From contig RGNC01000004.1 of NCBI GenBank assembly GCA_010029175.1, positions 1 to 31,560 on the forward strand: a DNA stretch of 31,560 bases, read 5' to 3'. The stretch is from Synechococcaceae bacterium WB8_1B_136. Its GTDB lineage: Bacteria; Cyanobacteriota; Cyanobacteriia; PCC-6307; Cyanobiaceae. The translations under genes were made by a program, and so were the position numbers. Positions within the stretch are counted from its first letter, which is position 1. Each line of letters opens with the position of its first letter. Below the pieces are notes generated by a model. The model did no database searches and was not told the origin of the DNA. It was given only the letters and a program-made list of their open reading frames with translations. Positions 7,809-15,534 of this stretch are shown piece by piece.

Positions 7809-7839
7809 AAAGCCGTCGGGCCGTCCCGGCGGCTTTTTT
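7809..7839 (+). terminator. Strong intrinsic terminator after psbU
   Basis: A stem of 12 pairs (A7809-T7836 inward, with one G-T wobble and four GC pairs next to the loop) closes a CCGT tetraloop at 7821-7824 and is followed by six T residues (7834-7839). It is the clearest intrinsic terminator in the window. It lies 53 bp after the psbU stop and only 10 bp before the nadB start codon, so it may also act as a 5' leader attenuator of nadB. Confidence 0.85.
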
Positions 7840-7848
7840 ATTGGCCCG

Positions 7849-9486
7849 ATGCCTGAGCACCCGCAAATCTGGGACGTGATCGTGGTGGGGGGCGGTGCCG
7901 CCGGGCTGATGGCGGCCCTGGAGCTGCCCCCAGGGCTGCGGGTGCTGCTGCTCAGCAAAGAGAAGGCCCCCCGCTCCGCCAGCCGCTGGGCCCAGGGGGG
8001 CATCGCCGCCGTGACCCGGCCCGAGGACAGCTTCGCTAGCCATGTGGCCGACACCCTCAAGGCTGGGGGTGGCCTGTGTGATCCTGCGGCGGTCGCCTTG
8101 CTAGTGCACCAGGCACCGGCCTGCGTTGCGCGGCTGCTGCAGCTGGGCATGGACTTCGACCACAGCGGCGACACCCTCAGCACCACCCTGGAGGCGGCCC
8201 ACAGCCATCGCCGCGTGCTCCACGCCCAGGACCGCACCGGCGGAGCGCTGGTGGATGCCTTGGAGCGGGAGGTGCTGCGTCGGCCGGGCCTGGAGCGGCA
8301 CCAGGGCGCCGTGGCCCTGCAGCTGTGGGTGGAGCAGGGCCGCTGCTGCGGCCTGCAGCTGATGGATCAGCGCGGCGTGCGCTGGATCCCCGCCAGGGCC
8401 GTGGTGCTGGCCACCGGCGGAGGCGGCCACCTGTTCGCCAACACCACCAACCCGCCCCAGGCCAGCGGCGATGGGGTGGCCATGGCCTGGCGGGCCGGGG
8501 CCGCCATCCGCGATCTGGAATTCGTGCAGTTCCATCCCACGGCGCTGATGCTGCCGGGGGCCCCCCACTTTCTGATTTCGGAGGCCGTGCGCGGCGAGGG
8601 CGCCCGCCTGCTGGACGATCAGGGGGAAAGCCCGGTGGCCCAGCTGAGCGGCGGCAACCTGGCCCCGAGGGATGCCGTGAGCCGGGCCCTGGTGCTGCGC
8701 ATGCGTGAGCGACGCCTGCCCCACCTCTGGCTGGATCTGCGGCCCGTGGGCAGGGATCGCCTGGAACGCCAGTTCCCCACGATTCTGGGGCGCTGCCGCG
8801 ACCTGGGGCTGGAGCCCACGGCGGCGCCGATCCCAGTGGCGCCAGCGGCCCACTACTGGATGGGCGGCATCCGCACGGATCTCCAGGCAGCCACCAGCAT
8901 CGCCGGGCTCTATGCCGTGGGGGAGGTGGCCAGCACCGGTGTCCATGGCGCCAATCGGCTGGCCAGCAACTCACTGATGGAATGCCTGGTGTTCGCGCGC
9001 CAACTGCGGCAGATCGACCTGGCGGATCCGCTGCCCCTGGGGGCCCGGCAGGCCGTTGGCGCCGCTGCCGAACCGCCGGGGTTTAGCCAGGAGCAGTTGC
9101 GGCACCAGATCGAAGCGCTGCGCCAGCGCTGCTGGCTGGTGGCCGGAGTGGAACGGCGCCCATCGCCCCTGCGACAGGAGCACCGCAAGGTGCGGCAACA
9201 GCGCCTGCAGCTGGAGGCGGAACCGCTGCTGCGGCGGGTGGCCGGCCTGCAGCCGCAGCAGCAGCTGGAGCTGGATGCGCAACAGCGGCCATGGCTGCTG
9301 CTGGCCCACAACCTCCAACAGCGGCTGCTGGTGGCTGAACTGCTGATGGAGGCTGCCCTGTTTCGGGAGGAGAGCCGTGGTGGCCACTACCGGGAGGATG
9401 CCCCCGCGGCGCAGCCGTTCTGGCAACGCCACAGCCTGCAGCTGCGGGGCCAGGGCATCCGCACCGAGGCCATCGGCCGTCAGTAG
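7849..9486 (+). CDS. nadB: L-aspartate oxidase NadB
   Basis: NadB is the FAD enzyme that oxidises L-aspartate to iminoaspartate, the first step of de novo NAD synthesis. NadA then converts this to quinolinate. The 545-residue protein has the dinucleotide-binding motif VVGGGAAGLMAAL at residues 11-23, followed by SRWAQGGIAAV, the conserved FHPTAL, EAVRGEGARLL, RDAVSRAL and HYWMGGI stretches, and the C-terminal FAD contact GEVASTGVHGANRLASNSL. Length and order match the family. No ribosome binding site is visible before the ATG at 7849, which follows the terminator T-run by 9 bp. The C-terminal end overlaps the convergent VKOR gene by 7 bp. nadA and nadC are not in the window. Confidence 0.95.
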   Translation: MPEHPQIWDVIVVGGGAAGLMAALELPPGLRVLLLSKEKAPRSASRWAQGGIAAVTRPEDSFASHVADTLKAGGGLCDPAAVALLVHQAPACVARLLQLGMDFDHSGDTLSTTLEAAHSHRRVLHAQDRTGGALVDALEREVLRRPGLERHQGAVALQLWVEQGRCCGLQLMDQRGVRWIPARAVVLATGGGGHLFANTTNPPQASGDGVAMAWRAGAAIRDLEFVQFHPTALMLPGAPHFLISEAVRGEGARLLDDQGESPVAQLSGGNLAPRDAVSRALVLRMRERRLPHLWLDLRPVGRDRLERQFPTILGRCRDLGLEPTAAPIPVAPAAHYWMGGIRTDLQAATSIAGLYAVGEVASTGVHGANRLASNSLMECLVFARQLRQIDLADPLPLGARQAVGAAAEPPGFSQEQLRHQIEALRQRCWLVAGVERRPSPLRQEHRKVRQQRLQLEAEPLLRRVAGLQPQQQLELDAQQRPWLLLAHNLQQRLLVAELLMEAALFREESRGGHYREDAPAAQPFWQRHSLQLRGQGIRTEAIGRQ

Positions 9487-10421
9487 GCGGTGGAGCCCTT
9501 GTAGCCGCTCAGCTCAGCCAGCTTCTGCAGCGGCTTCACGCCGGAATCCAGCTTGCCGTTGATCTCCCAGGTGGGGTAGCCATCGATTTTCTTGGTGTCG
9601 CACAGGGCTTTCTGGCTGTTGCGTCCATCGGGAGCGCACTCGATCACCGTGAGTTTCTCGGTGGCCTGGCGCCCGAACAGCTCCTTCTGCTCATGGCAAT
9701 GGGGGCACCAGTAGGCGGTGTAGATGCGGGCTCCACTGCTGGTGAGGTATTCCGCCAGGGCCACCTTGGCCGGAGAGCTCTCGGCCTGCACCGGCGGAGC
9801 CACCCCCTTGCCGAGCTCCACGGCCGGCTTGCCCGCTGAAGCGGCCCAGCCCAGGCTGATCACCCCCACCACCAGGGCCGTGATCACCCCACGGAACACC
9901 AACTGGCCCCGGTCGTCCCACTCGCCGCCGATCAGGCTGAGCACAAACAGGGCCAGGCTCAAGCTGGCGGAGAGGATGCAGAAGGGGCAGCAGTCGCGGA
10001 TGCCGAAGGCCATCACCCCCAGCAGCACGGCGCTGAACACCGCCATGGCGGTGCTGAGCAGGAACAACCCCCACCAGCTGCGCTGGCTGAGGTTCACGCG
10101 GGCCTCCCCCTGAAGCACGAGGGGCACCACCGCCATCAGCAGGATGGCGGCGTAGGCCAGGCCGCCGAACAGGGAGAGGGGCTGGCCGAACAGGCTGCCC
10201 CAGGCGCTGGAGAGCACCTTCTCGCAGCCGTTGCAGCCGAAGAAGCCCTGGCTGCTGCAGCTGAGAGCCCCCAGCAGGCCCCACTTCTTGAGGGTGATGG
10301 AGCCGGTGTCAATCACGCCGATGGTGGCCAACACCGCCATGGCCACCCGCACCCATTTGCGGCCAGGGTCACTGCGGCGCCGGCTGCTGCCAAGGCGCTC
10401 GCTCAGGCGGGAGGAGGTCAC
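9480..10421 (-). CDS. VKOR-thioredoxin fusion protein (disulfide-bond formation)
   Basis: A 313-residue membrane protein combining a vitamin K epoxide reductase domain and a C-terminal thioredoxin-like domain, as in structurally studied cyanobacterial VKOR homologs. Such proteins oxidise cysteine pairs in exported proteins and pass electrons to quinone. The CPFC active site (C145-C148, preceded by C144) lies in a membrane helix. Loop cysteines C55, C63 and C66 precede EKVLSSAWG and the PLSLFGGLAY helix. The thioredoxin-like domain has C239-PH-C242 and an additional pair, C262/C274. A 10-residue spacing between C55 and C66 with a third Cys in between looks longer than usual. The gene is monocistronic, divergent from rimO across 114 bp and overlapping nadB at its 3' end. 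Confidence 0.92.
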   Translation of the reverse strand: MTSSRLSERLGSSRRRSDPGRKWVRVAMAVLATIGVIDTGSITLKKWGLLGALSCSSQGFFGCNGCEKVLSSAWGSLFGQPLSLFGGLAYAAILLMAVVPLVLQGEARVNLSQRSWWGLFLLSTAMAVFSAVLLGVMAFGIRDCCPFCILSASLSLALFVLSLIGGEWDDRGQLVFRGVITALVVGVISLGWAASAGKPAVELGKGVAPPVQAESSPAKVALAEYLTSSGARIYTAYWCPHCHEQKELFGRQATEKLTVIECAPDGRNSQKALCDTKKIDGYPTWEINGKLDSGVKPLQKLAELSGYKGSTAY

Positions 10422-10535
10422 AGGGGCAAAGCGGTCTGGAGGGATTGTGGCAGTCCCTGCTCAGTAGGGTGAAGGATTGGCCGGCGCGCGGCCGCATCCG
10501 CCCAGACAGCAGCCCGCCATCGGATCGCCCCACCC

Positions 10536-11954
10536 ATGAGCCAGAGCACCAGCGACGCCGGAACCCGCCAGACGCCAGCCCCCGGCAAGACGGTGGCCTT
10601 CGCCCACCTGGGCTGCGAGAAGAACCGGGTGGACACCGAGCACATGCTGGGGCTACTGGCCGAGGCGGGCTACGGGGTGAGTGCCGACGAGGCCGACGCC
10701 AACGTGGTGGTGGTGAACACCTGCAGCTTCATCCAGGAGGCGCGGGAGGAGTCGGTGCGCACCCTGGTGGAACTGGCGGAGCAGGGCAAGGAACTGATCA
10801 TCGCCGGCTGCCTGGCCCAGCACTTCCAGGAGGAGCTGTTGGAGAGCCTGCCGGAGGCGAAGGCGATCGTGGGCACCGGCGACTACCAGCACATCGTGAG
10901 CGTGCTGGAGCGGGTGGAGGCCGGCGAGCGGGTGCACCAGGTGAGCGCCAACCCCACCTTCGTGGGGGATGAGCACCTGCCCCGCTACCGCACCACCAGC
11001 GAAGCGGTGGCTTATCTCAAAGTTGCCGAGGGCTGCGACTACCGCTGCGCGTTCTGCATCATTCCCCACCTGCGCGGCGACCAGCGCTCCCGCCCGATCG
11101 AGAGCATCGTGGCCGAGGCCCAGCAGCTGGCGGCCCAGGGGGTGCAGGAGCTGGTGCTGATCAGCCAGATCACCACCAACTACGGCCTCGATCTGGCCGG
11201 CAAGCCGCAGCTCGCCCAGCTGCTGCGGGCCCTGGGGGAGGTGGAGATCCCCTGGATCCGCGTGCACTACGCCTACCCCACCGGCCTCACCGCCGAGGTG
11301 CTGGCGGCCTACCGCGAGGTGCCGAACGTGCTGCCCTACCTGGATCTGCCGTTGCAGCACAGCCACCCGGAGGTGCTGCGGGCCATGAACCGCCCCTGGC
11401 AGGCCGATGTGACCGGCGGCGTGCTGGCACGCATCCGCGAGCAGCTGCCCGAGGCGGTGCTGCGCACCACCTTCATCGTGGGCTTCCCCGGCGAAACCGA
11501 GGAACACTTCCAGCACCTGCTCGACTTCGTGGCCGAGCAGCAGTTCGACCATGTGGGCGTGTTCACCTTCTCGCCCGAAGAGGGCACTCCAGCGGCTGAG
11601 CTGCCCGATCAGGTGCCAGCGGAGGTGGCTGCCGAACGCAAAGACCGGCTGATGGCCCTGCAGCAGCCGATCGCCGCCGCCCGCAATGCCGCCTGGGTGG
11701 GCCGCATCGTGGATGTGCTGATCGAGCAGGAGAACCCCAGCAGCGGCGAGATGATCGGCCGCTGCAGCCGCTTCGCCCCCGAGGTGGATGGCGAAGTGCG
11801 GGTGCTGCCCGGCGAAGGGGGCCTGTCCGCCGCCCCGGGAACCCTGGTGCCGGTGCGCATCACCGCCGCCGACACCTACGACCTGATCGGTGAAGTGGTG
11901 GGGGCGAAAGCGATGGTGGGCGATGCGCTCGCCGCCCGCCGGACAGGGGCTTGA
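10536..11954 (+). CDS. rimO: Ribosomal protein S12 methylthiotransferase RimO
   Basis: RimO is a radical SAM enzyme that adds a methylthio group to a conserved aspartate of ribosomal protein S12. The 472-residue protein has the N-terminal UPF0004 domain with its three cluster cysteines (C27 in GCEKNRVD, C63 in NTCSF, C92 in GCLAQ), the central radical SAM motif C167-x3-C171-x2-C174 (CDYRCAFC), and a C-terminal TRAM domain. GCEKNRVDTEHMLG, with the spacing to NTCSFI, is characteristic of RimO rather than MiaB. No strong ribosome binding site precedes the ATG. The last codons overlap the next gene in a TTGA arrangement, so the two are probably translated together. Confidence 0.95.
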   Translation: MSQSTSDAGTRQTPAPGKTVAFAHLGCEKNRVDTEHMLGLLAEAGYGVSADEADANVVVVNTCSFIQEAREESVRTLVELAEQGKELIIAGCLAQHFQEELLESLPEAKAIVGTGDYQHIVSVLERVEAGERVHQVSANPTFVGDEHLPRYRTTSEAVAYLKVAEGCDYRCAFCIIPHLRGDQRSRPIESIVAEAQQLAAQGVQELVLISQITTNYGLDLAGKPQLAQLLRALGEVEIPWIRVHYAYPTGLTAEVLAAYREVPNVLPYLDLPLQHSHPEVLRAMNRPWQADVTGGVLARIREQLPEAVLRTTFIVGFPGETEEHFQHLLDFVAEQQFDHVGVFTFSPEEGTPAAELPDQVPAEVAAERKDRLMALQQPIAAARNAAWVGRIVDVLIEQENPSSGEMIGRCSRFAPEVDGEVRVLPGEGGLSAAPGTLVPVRITAADTYDLIGEVVGAKAMVGDALAARRTGA

Positions 11955-13231
11955 GCCGGGTCGTCCGCGCCGTTCAACGGCCACGCCAGACGCTCGGGCG
12001 GATCCGCCGCCAGCTCACCCGCCACCAGCGCACCACCTTCCTGCTGGCCTCAGGGGTCAGCACGGCGGGGTCCTTCGCCGGGCTGACGGCCAAGGGCTGG
12101 CTGTTGATGGAGGGGGCCGGCAACCCGCTGCTGCTGGCCCTGCACTTCGCCTTCCTCACCCTGCCCACCCTGGCGGTGAGTGGCCCGGCCGGGGTGCTCA
12201 CCGACCGCATCGGCAGCGAGCGGGTGCTGATCCGTGCCCAGTGGGCCCTGTTCGCCGCCGCCGTGCTCGGCACCGTGGCCATCCCCCTCAGCAGCGGCAG
12301 CCTCCAGGACGCCCTGCTGCTGCTCAGCACCCTGGGCATCGGCGTGGCCAGCGCCTATGAGCTCACGGCCCGCAACAAGTACGTGGCGCTGCTGGTGGAG
12401 GAACCCCAGCAGCTGGGGCCCTACCTGGCCAGCTTCTCGGTGATCTTCAACGTGGGCAAGCTGGTGGGTCCACCGATCGGGGGGCTGCTGCTGGCCGCCA
12501 CCGGCCCCACCCTCGCCCTTGGCCTCGATGCGGCCAGCTACCTGCTGCCAATCACCACGCTGCTGTGGTTGATGGCACCCAACCGGCAGAGGGAGCGGCG
12601 CAGCGCGCTGGGGGCCGCCTCCAGCCTGATCAGCGCCTGGCGCGGCTGCGGCAGCCAGCTGCGGCACGTGCTGGTGTTCACCGGCCTGGCCTGCCTGGTG
12701 GGCTTCTTCCACCCGGGGCTGGCACCACTGATGGCGCTGAAGCTGCTGGGACCGAGCCCGCTGGCGCTAGGACTATTCACCAGCCTGATCGCCGCCGGCA
12801 GCATCAGCGGCGGCGTGCTGCTGCAGCGGCGGGCCGTGATCCTGGGCAGCCGCCCCGGCCTGTTGCTCGGGGCGAGCACCCTGATCACCGGCCTGGCCCA
12901 GCTCGGCCTGGCCTTGCAGGGGCCGCAGTGGTGGGAGCTGGCGATGGCCTTTCTGATCGGCGGCGGCACCGCCTGCCTGCTGGCTGGCACCAATCTGATC
13001 ATCCAGGTGCATGCGCCCCAGGTGCTGCGGGGCCGCATGGCCGGCCTTGGGCAGATCGCCTTCCTGGGCGGCGGCGGCCTGAGCGGATTGATGGCGGCAG
13101 GGCTGAGCCTCAGCCTGCCTCAGGGCATCTGGGGCTGCTTCGCCCTGCTGGGCAGCCTGGGAGCCGTGCTGGGCTGCTGGGAGCTGGCGCGGCACCGGGG
13201 CACCCGGCTCGGGGAAGCCCGGCTCGACTGA
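11951..13231 (+). CDS. Major facilitator superfamily transporter
   Basis: A 426-residue protein with about 12 membrane segments and a basic N-terminus (RRQLTRHQRTTFLLASG). The DRIGSERVL stretch between helices 2 and 3 matches the MFS loop motif, and the overall pattern resembles the EntS-like/MFS_3 subgroup often annotated as drug or siderophore exporters. Substrate is unknown. The start is a TTG at 11951 whose last two bases form the rimO stop (TTGA), with AGGGG just upstream. Function is unrelated to RimO on its face, so linkage may simply be transcriptional. The gene ends 36 bp before the convergent petL stop. Confidence 0.85.
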   Translation: MSRVVRAVQRPRQTLGRIRRQLTRHQRTTFLLASGVSTAGSFAGLTAKGWLLMEGAGNPLLLALHFAFLTLPTLAVSGPAGVLTDRIGSERVLIRAQWALFAAAVLGTVAIPLSSGSLQDALLLLSTLGIGVASAYELTARNKYVALLVEEPQQLGPYLASFSVIFNVGKLVGPPIGGLLLAATGPTLALGLDAASYLLPITTLLWLMAPNRQRERRSALGAASSLISAWRGCGSQLRHVLVFTGLACLVGFFHPGLAPLMALKLLGPSPLALGLFTSLIAAGSISGGVLLQRRAVILGSRPGLLLGASTLITGLAQLGLALQGPQWWELAMAFLIGGGTACLLAGTNLIIQVHAPQVLRGRMAGLGQIAFLGGGGLSGLMAAGLSLSLPQGIWGCFALLGSLGAVLGCWELARHRGTRLGEARLD

Positions 13232-13251
13232 CGCCGCTTCGAGGCTGGTGC

Positions 13252-13267
13252 GGCCCTGCGTAGGGCC
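13252..13267. terminator. Hairpin between convergent MFS and petL genes
   Basis: GGCCCT (13252-13257) and AGGGCC (13262-13267) form a perfect 6-bp GC-rich stem with a GCGT loop. It lies exactly in the 36-bp gap between the two convergent stop codons, directly abutting the petL stop at 13268. There is no T-run on either strand, so it is a weak candidate for a bidirectional terminator or RNA 3'-end stabiliser. Confidence 0.4.
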
Positions 13268-13360
13268 TCAGATCAGCTTGATGCCGCGCAGCACGAAGGA
13301 GATGGCGGCGGCGGCCACCAGGCCGGCACCGACGAGTGCGAGGTAGATCACCGGACCCAT
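13268..13360 (-). CDS. petL: Cytochrome b6f complex subunit PetL (30 residues)
   Basis: A short gene that length filters would miss: ATG at 13360, TGA at 13268-13270, encoding 30 residues. The protein is a single membrane helix (VIYLALVGAGLVAAAAISF) followed by LRGIKLI at the C-terminus. This layout, especially the terminal basic-residue plus IKLI, matches cyanobacterial PetL, a small single-helix subunit that stabilises the b6f dimer between the photosystems. Codon choice is strongly G/C-ending like the neighbours. It has its own upstream region of about 140 bp shared with the divergent B12 radical SAM gene. Other one-helix proteins (PetN, PetM, Psb30) are less likely because their conserved ends differ. 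Confidence 0.7.
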   Translation of the reverse strand: MGPVIYLALVGAGLVAAAAISFVLRGIKLI

Positions 13361-13504
13361 GGCGGAACCGCAACAAGACGTGGGGCCATTACAGCAGAGA
13401 GCCCCCATGGCCCGGCGCGGCGCCTAGGGTTGTGCAACAACCTTCGGTTCGCCCTTCCCGGGTCTGGCCGCCGGTCGGATCCAGGTGAGAGGACCAGCGA
13501 CGGC

Positions 13505-15115
13505 ATGCGCACACTGTTCATCTACCCCGAGTTCCCGAAAACCTTCTGGAGCTACGAGAAGATTCTGGAGCTGGTGAACAGAAAGGTGCTGCTGCCACCG
13601 CTGGGTCTGGTGACCGTGGCGGCCCTGCTGCCCCAGCACTGGGAGATGAAGCTGGTGGACCGCAACGTCCGCGAGGTGGAGGAGGCGGAATGGGCCTGGG
13701 CCGAGCTGGTGGTGATCTCGGGAATGATCGTGCAGAAGGCCGACATGGCCGTGCAGATCGGCAAGGCGAAGGCCCGGGGTCTGCCCGTGGCCGTGGGCGG
13801 GCCCTTTGCCAGTTCCACACCCGATGCCCCCGAACTGGAGCTCGCCGATTTCAAGGTGCTCGACGAGGGTGAAATCACCCTGCCGCTGTTCATCGAGGCG
13901 ATCGAACGGGGTGAGGCCAGCGGCCGGTTCAGCGCCAACGGCGACAAGCCCGACGTGACGGGCACACCGGTGCCGCGCTTCGACCTGCTGGAGCTGGATG
14001 CCTACGACTCGATGAGCGTGCAGTTCTCCCGCGGCTGCCCGTTCCAGTGCGAGTTCTGCGACATCATCGTGCTGTATGGGCGCAAGCCCCGCACCAAGAC
14101 CCCGGAGCAGCTGATCGCCGAGTTGCAGGCCCTTTACGACCTGGGCTGGCGGCGGGCCATCTTCCTGGTGGATGACAACTTCATCGGCAACAAACGCAAC
14201 GCCAAGCTGCTGCTACCAGCCATCAAGCAGTGGCAGATCGAGCGGGGCTACCCCTTCAGCTTCACTACCGAAGCCTCGGTGGACCTCGCCTCCGACGACG
14301 AGATGATGCAGATGATGGCCGAGGCCCGCTTTGAAGCGGTGTTCCTGGGCATCGAGACCCCCGATGAAGCCAGCCTCTCGGTGGCCGGAAAGCACCAGAA
14401 CACCCGCAGCTCCCTCGAGGACTCGGTGGATCGGATCACCTCCTTCGGCATCCGGGTGATGGCCGGTTTCATCATCGGCTTCGACGGCGAGCAGCGCGGC
14501 GCCGGCGACCGGATCGTGCGCTTCGTGAGCCGCACCGGCATCCCCGCCGCCATGATGGGCATGCTGCAGGCCCTGCCGAACACTGGCCTGTGGCATCGCC
14601 TGGAGAAGGAAGGTCGGCTGATCCAGGAAAAGGCCGACGCCAAAGGCGTCAACCAGACGAACCTGCTCAACTTCGTGCCCACCCGGCCGATCCGCGACAT
14701 CGCCAACGAGTACGTGGATGCCTTCTGCCGGCTGTACGAACCCAATGCCTACATCGACAGGGTGACGCACTACTACACCAAGGTGGGCACACCCCGCTGG
14801 AAGGCGTTCTACCGGGCCGAGAACTCCGACAAGCCACCCCTGCCGCCCATGAACGACATCAAGGCTCTGGCCACGGTGATCTGGCGCCAGGGCTTCAAGC
14901 GCAACACCCGCCTGCGCTTCTGGAAATCGATCGCCAAGATCGCCAAGCGCAACCCTGCCAACCTGGAGCAGTTCGTGGTGACCCTGGCCCACAACGAGCA
15001 TTTCCAGGAGTACCGGGCGGTGGTGACCCGCGAGATTCAGCAGCAGCTCTCGGCCCTGCCGCCGGAACCGCCCCCGACCCCGTCGCTGTCCAACCGGGAG
15101 CTGCAGCCGGTCTGA
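13505..15115 (+). CDS. B12-binding radical SAM protein, HpnP-like with DUF4070 domain
   Basis: A 536-residue protein with an N-terminal cobalamin-binding Rossmann-like domain (about 1-140), a radical SAM core with C178-x3-C182-x2-C185 (CPFQCEFC), and a C-terminal DUF4070-type region. Segments such as FPKTFWSYE, LPPLGLVTVAALLP, SMSVQFSRGCPF, FLVDDNFIGNK and FLGIETPDE resemble hopanoid C-2 methylase HpnP and relatives. This class typically transfers methyl groups or rearranges carbon at unactivated positions. No hopanoid genes (squalene-hopene cyclase, hpn) are visible here, so the substrate is unassigned. The ATG at 13505 is preceded by AGAGGA. A TTG-type upstream start at 13430 would add 25 non-conserved residues and was rejected. 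The gene faces DUF4346 with a 6-bp gap. Confidence 0.88.
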   Translation: MRTLFIYPEFPKTFWSYEKILELVNRKVLLPPLGLVTVAALLPQHWEMKLVDRNVREVEEAEWAWAELVVISGMIVQKADMAVQIGKAKARGLPVAVGGPFASSTPDAPELELADFKVLDEGEITLPLFIEAIERGEASGRFSANGDKPDVTGTPVPRFDLLELDAYDSMSVQFSRGCPFQCEFCDIIVLYGRKPRTKTPEQLIAELQALYDLGWRRAIFLVDDNFIGNKRNAKLLLPAIKQWQIERGYPFSFTTEASVDLASDDEMMQMMAEARFEAVFLGIETPDEASLSVAGKHQNTRSSLEDSVDRITSFGIRVMAGFIIGFDGEQRGAGDRIVRFVSRTGIPAAMMGMLQALPNTGLWHRLEKEGRLIQEKADAKGVNQTNLLNFVPTRPIRDIANEYVDAFCRLYEPNAYIDRVTHYYTKVGTPRWKAFYRAENSDKPPLPPMNDIKALATVIWRQGFKRNTRLRFWKSIAKIAKRNPANLEQFVVTLAHNEHFQEYRAVVTREIQQQLSALPPEPPPTPSLSNRELQPV

Positions 15116-15121
15116 CCCGGT

Positions 15122-15508
15122 TCAGTCCTGCAGGTAGTCGCCGCCCTCCTCAAGGCATCGCTCCGCCTTCTGGAGCTCCCGGCCCAGGTAGAGGGCGTGA
15201 TCCAGGCGACTGATCGGATGGGGACCCTCACCCTCGGTGAGGGCCATGCCCAGCTCCTTGGCGGAACGTGCCCGATAGACCGCCAAGGGCTGGCGCGGGC
15301 CGGCGCCCCGGCAGCTGATCACCGCACCGCTGTCGGGATCGGTGGCCAGGCCACGCTCGTCAATAGCATTGCCGTAGTGCTCCGCGATCAGCTCTCCGGC
15401 CTCGCGATCCAACTTGATCAGGAAATAACCGGACGGATCGAGGGCGATGAAGCGCGCGGAGAGCCGCCCATCCAGCTCCCGGCGCTGCTCAGCGGTGAAA
15501 ACTGCCAT
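15122..15508 (-). CDS. DUF4346-domain protein
   Basis: A 128-residue soluble protein that I recognise as DUF4346-like from SGYFLIKLDREAGELIAEHY near the middle and the C-terminal SRLDHALYLGRELQKAE, which leads into the terminal YLQD. The family is widespread in cyanobacteria and in some archaea is associated with pterin or methyltransferase proteins. No activity is established. It lacks a signal peptide and membrane segments. It ends 6 bp from the convergent B12 radical SAM gene and starts 26 bp from the end of the FemAB-like gene, which runs in the same direction. The three could be functionally unrelated. Confidence 0.65.
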   Translation of the reverse strand: MAVFTAEQRRELDGRLSARFIALDPSGYFLIKLDREAGELIAEHYGNAIDERGLATDPDSGAVISCRGAGPRQPLAVYRARSAKELGMALTEGEGPHPISRLDHALYLGRELQKAERCLEEGGDYLQD

Positions 15509-15534
15509 TGGCGGATGCTACGCAGGGGCTCGTC

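Noticed and set aside
10653..11984. Long minus-strand frame opposite rimO
   Set aside because: His/Gly/Gln-rich shadow. RimO motifs on the plus strand explain the conservation.
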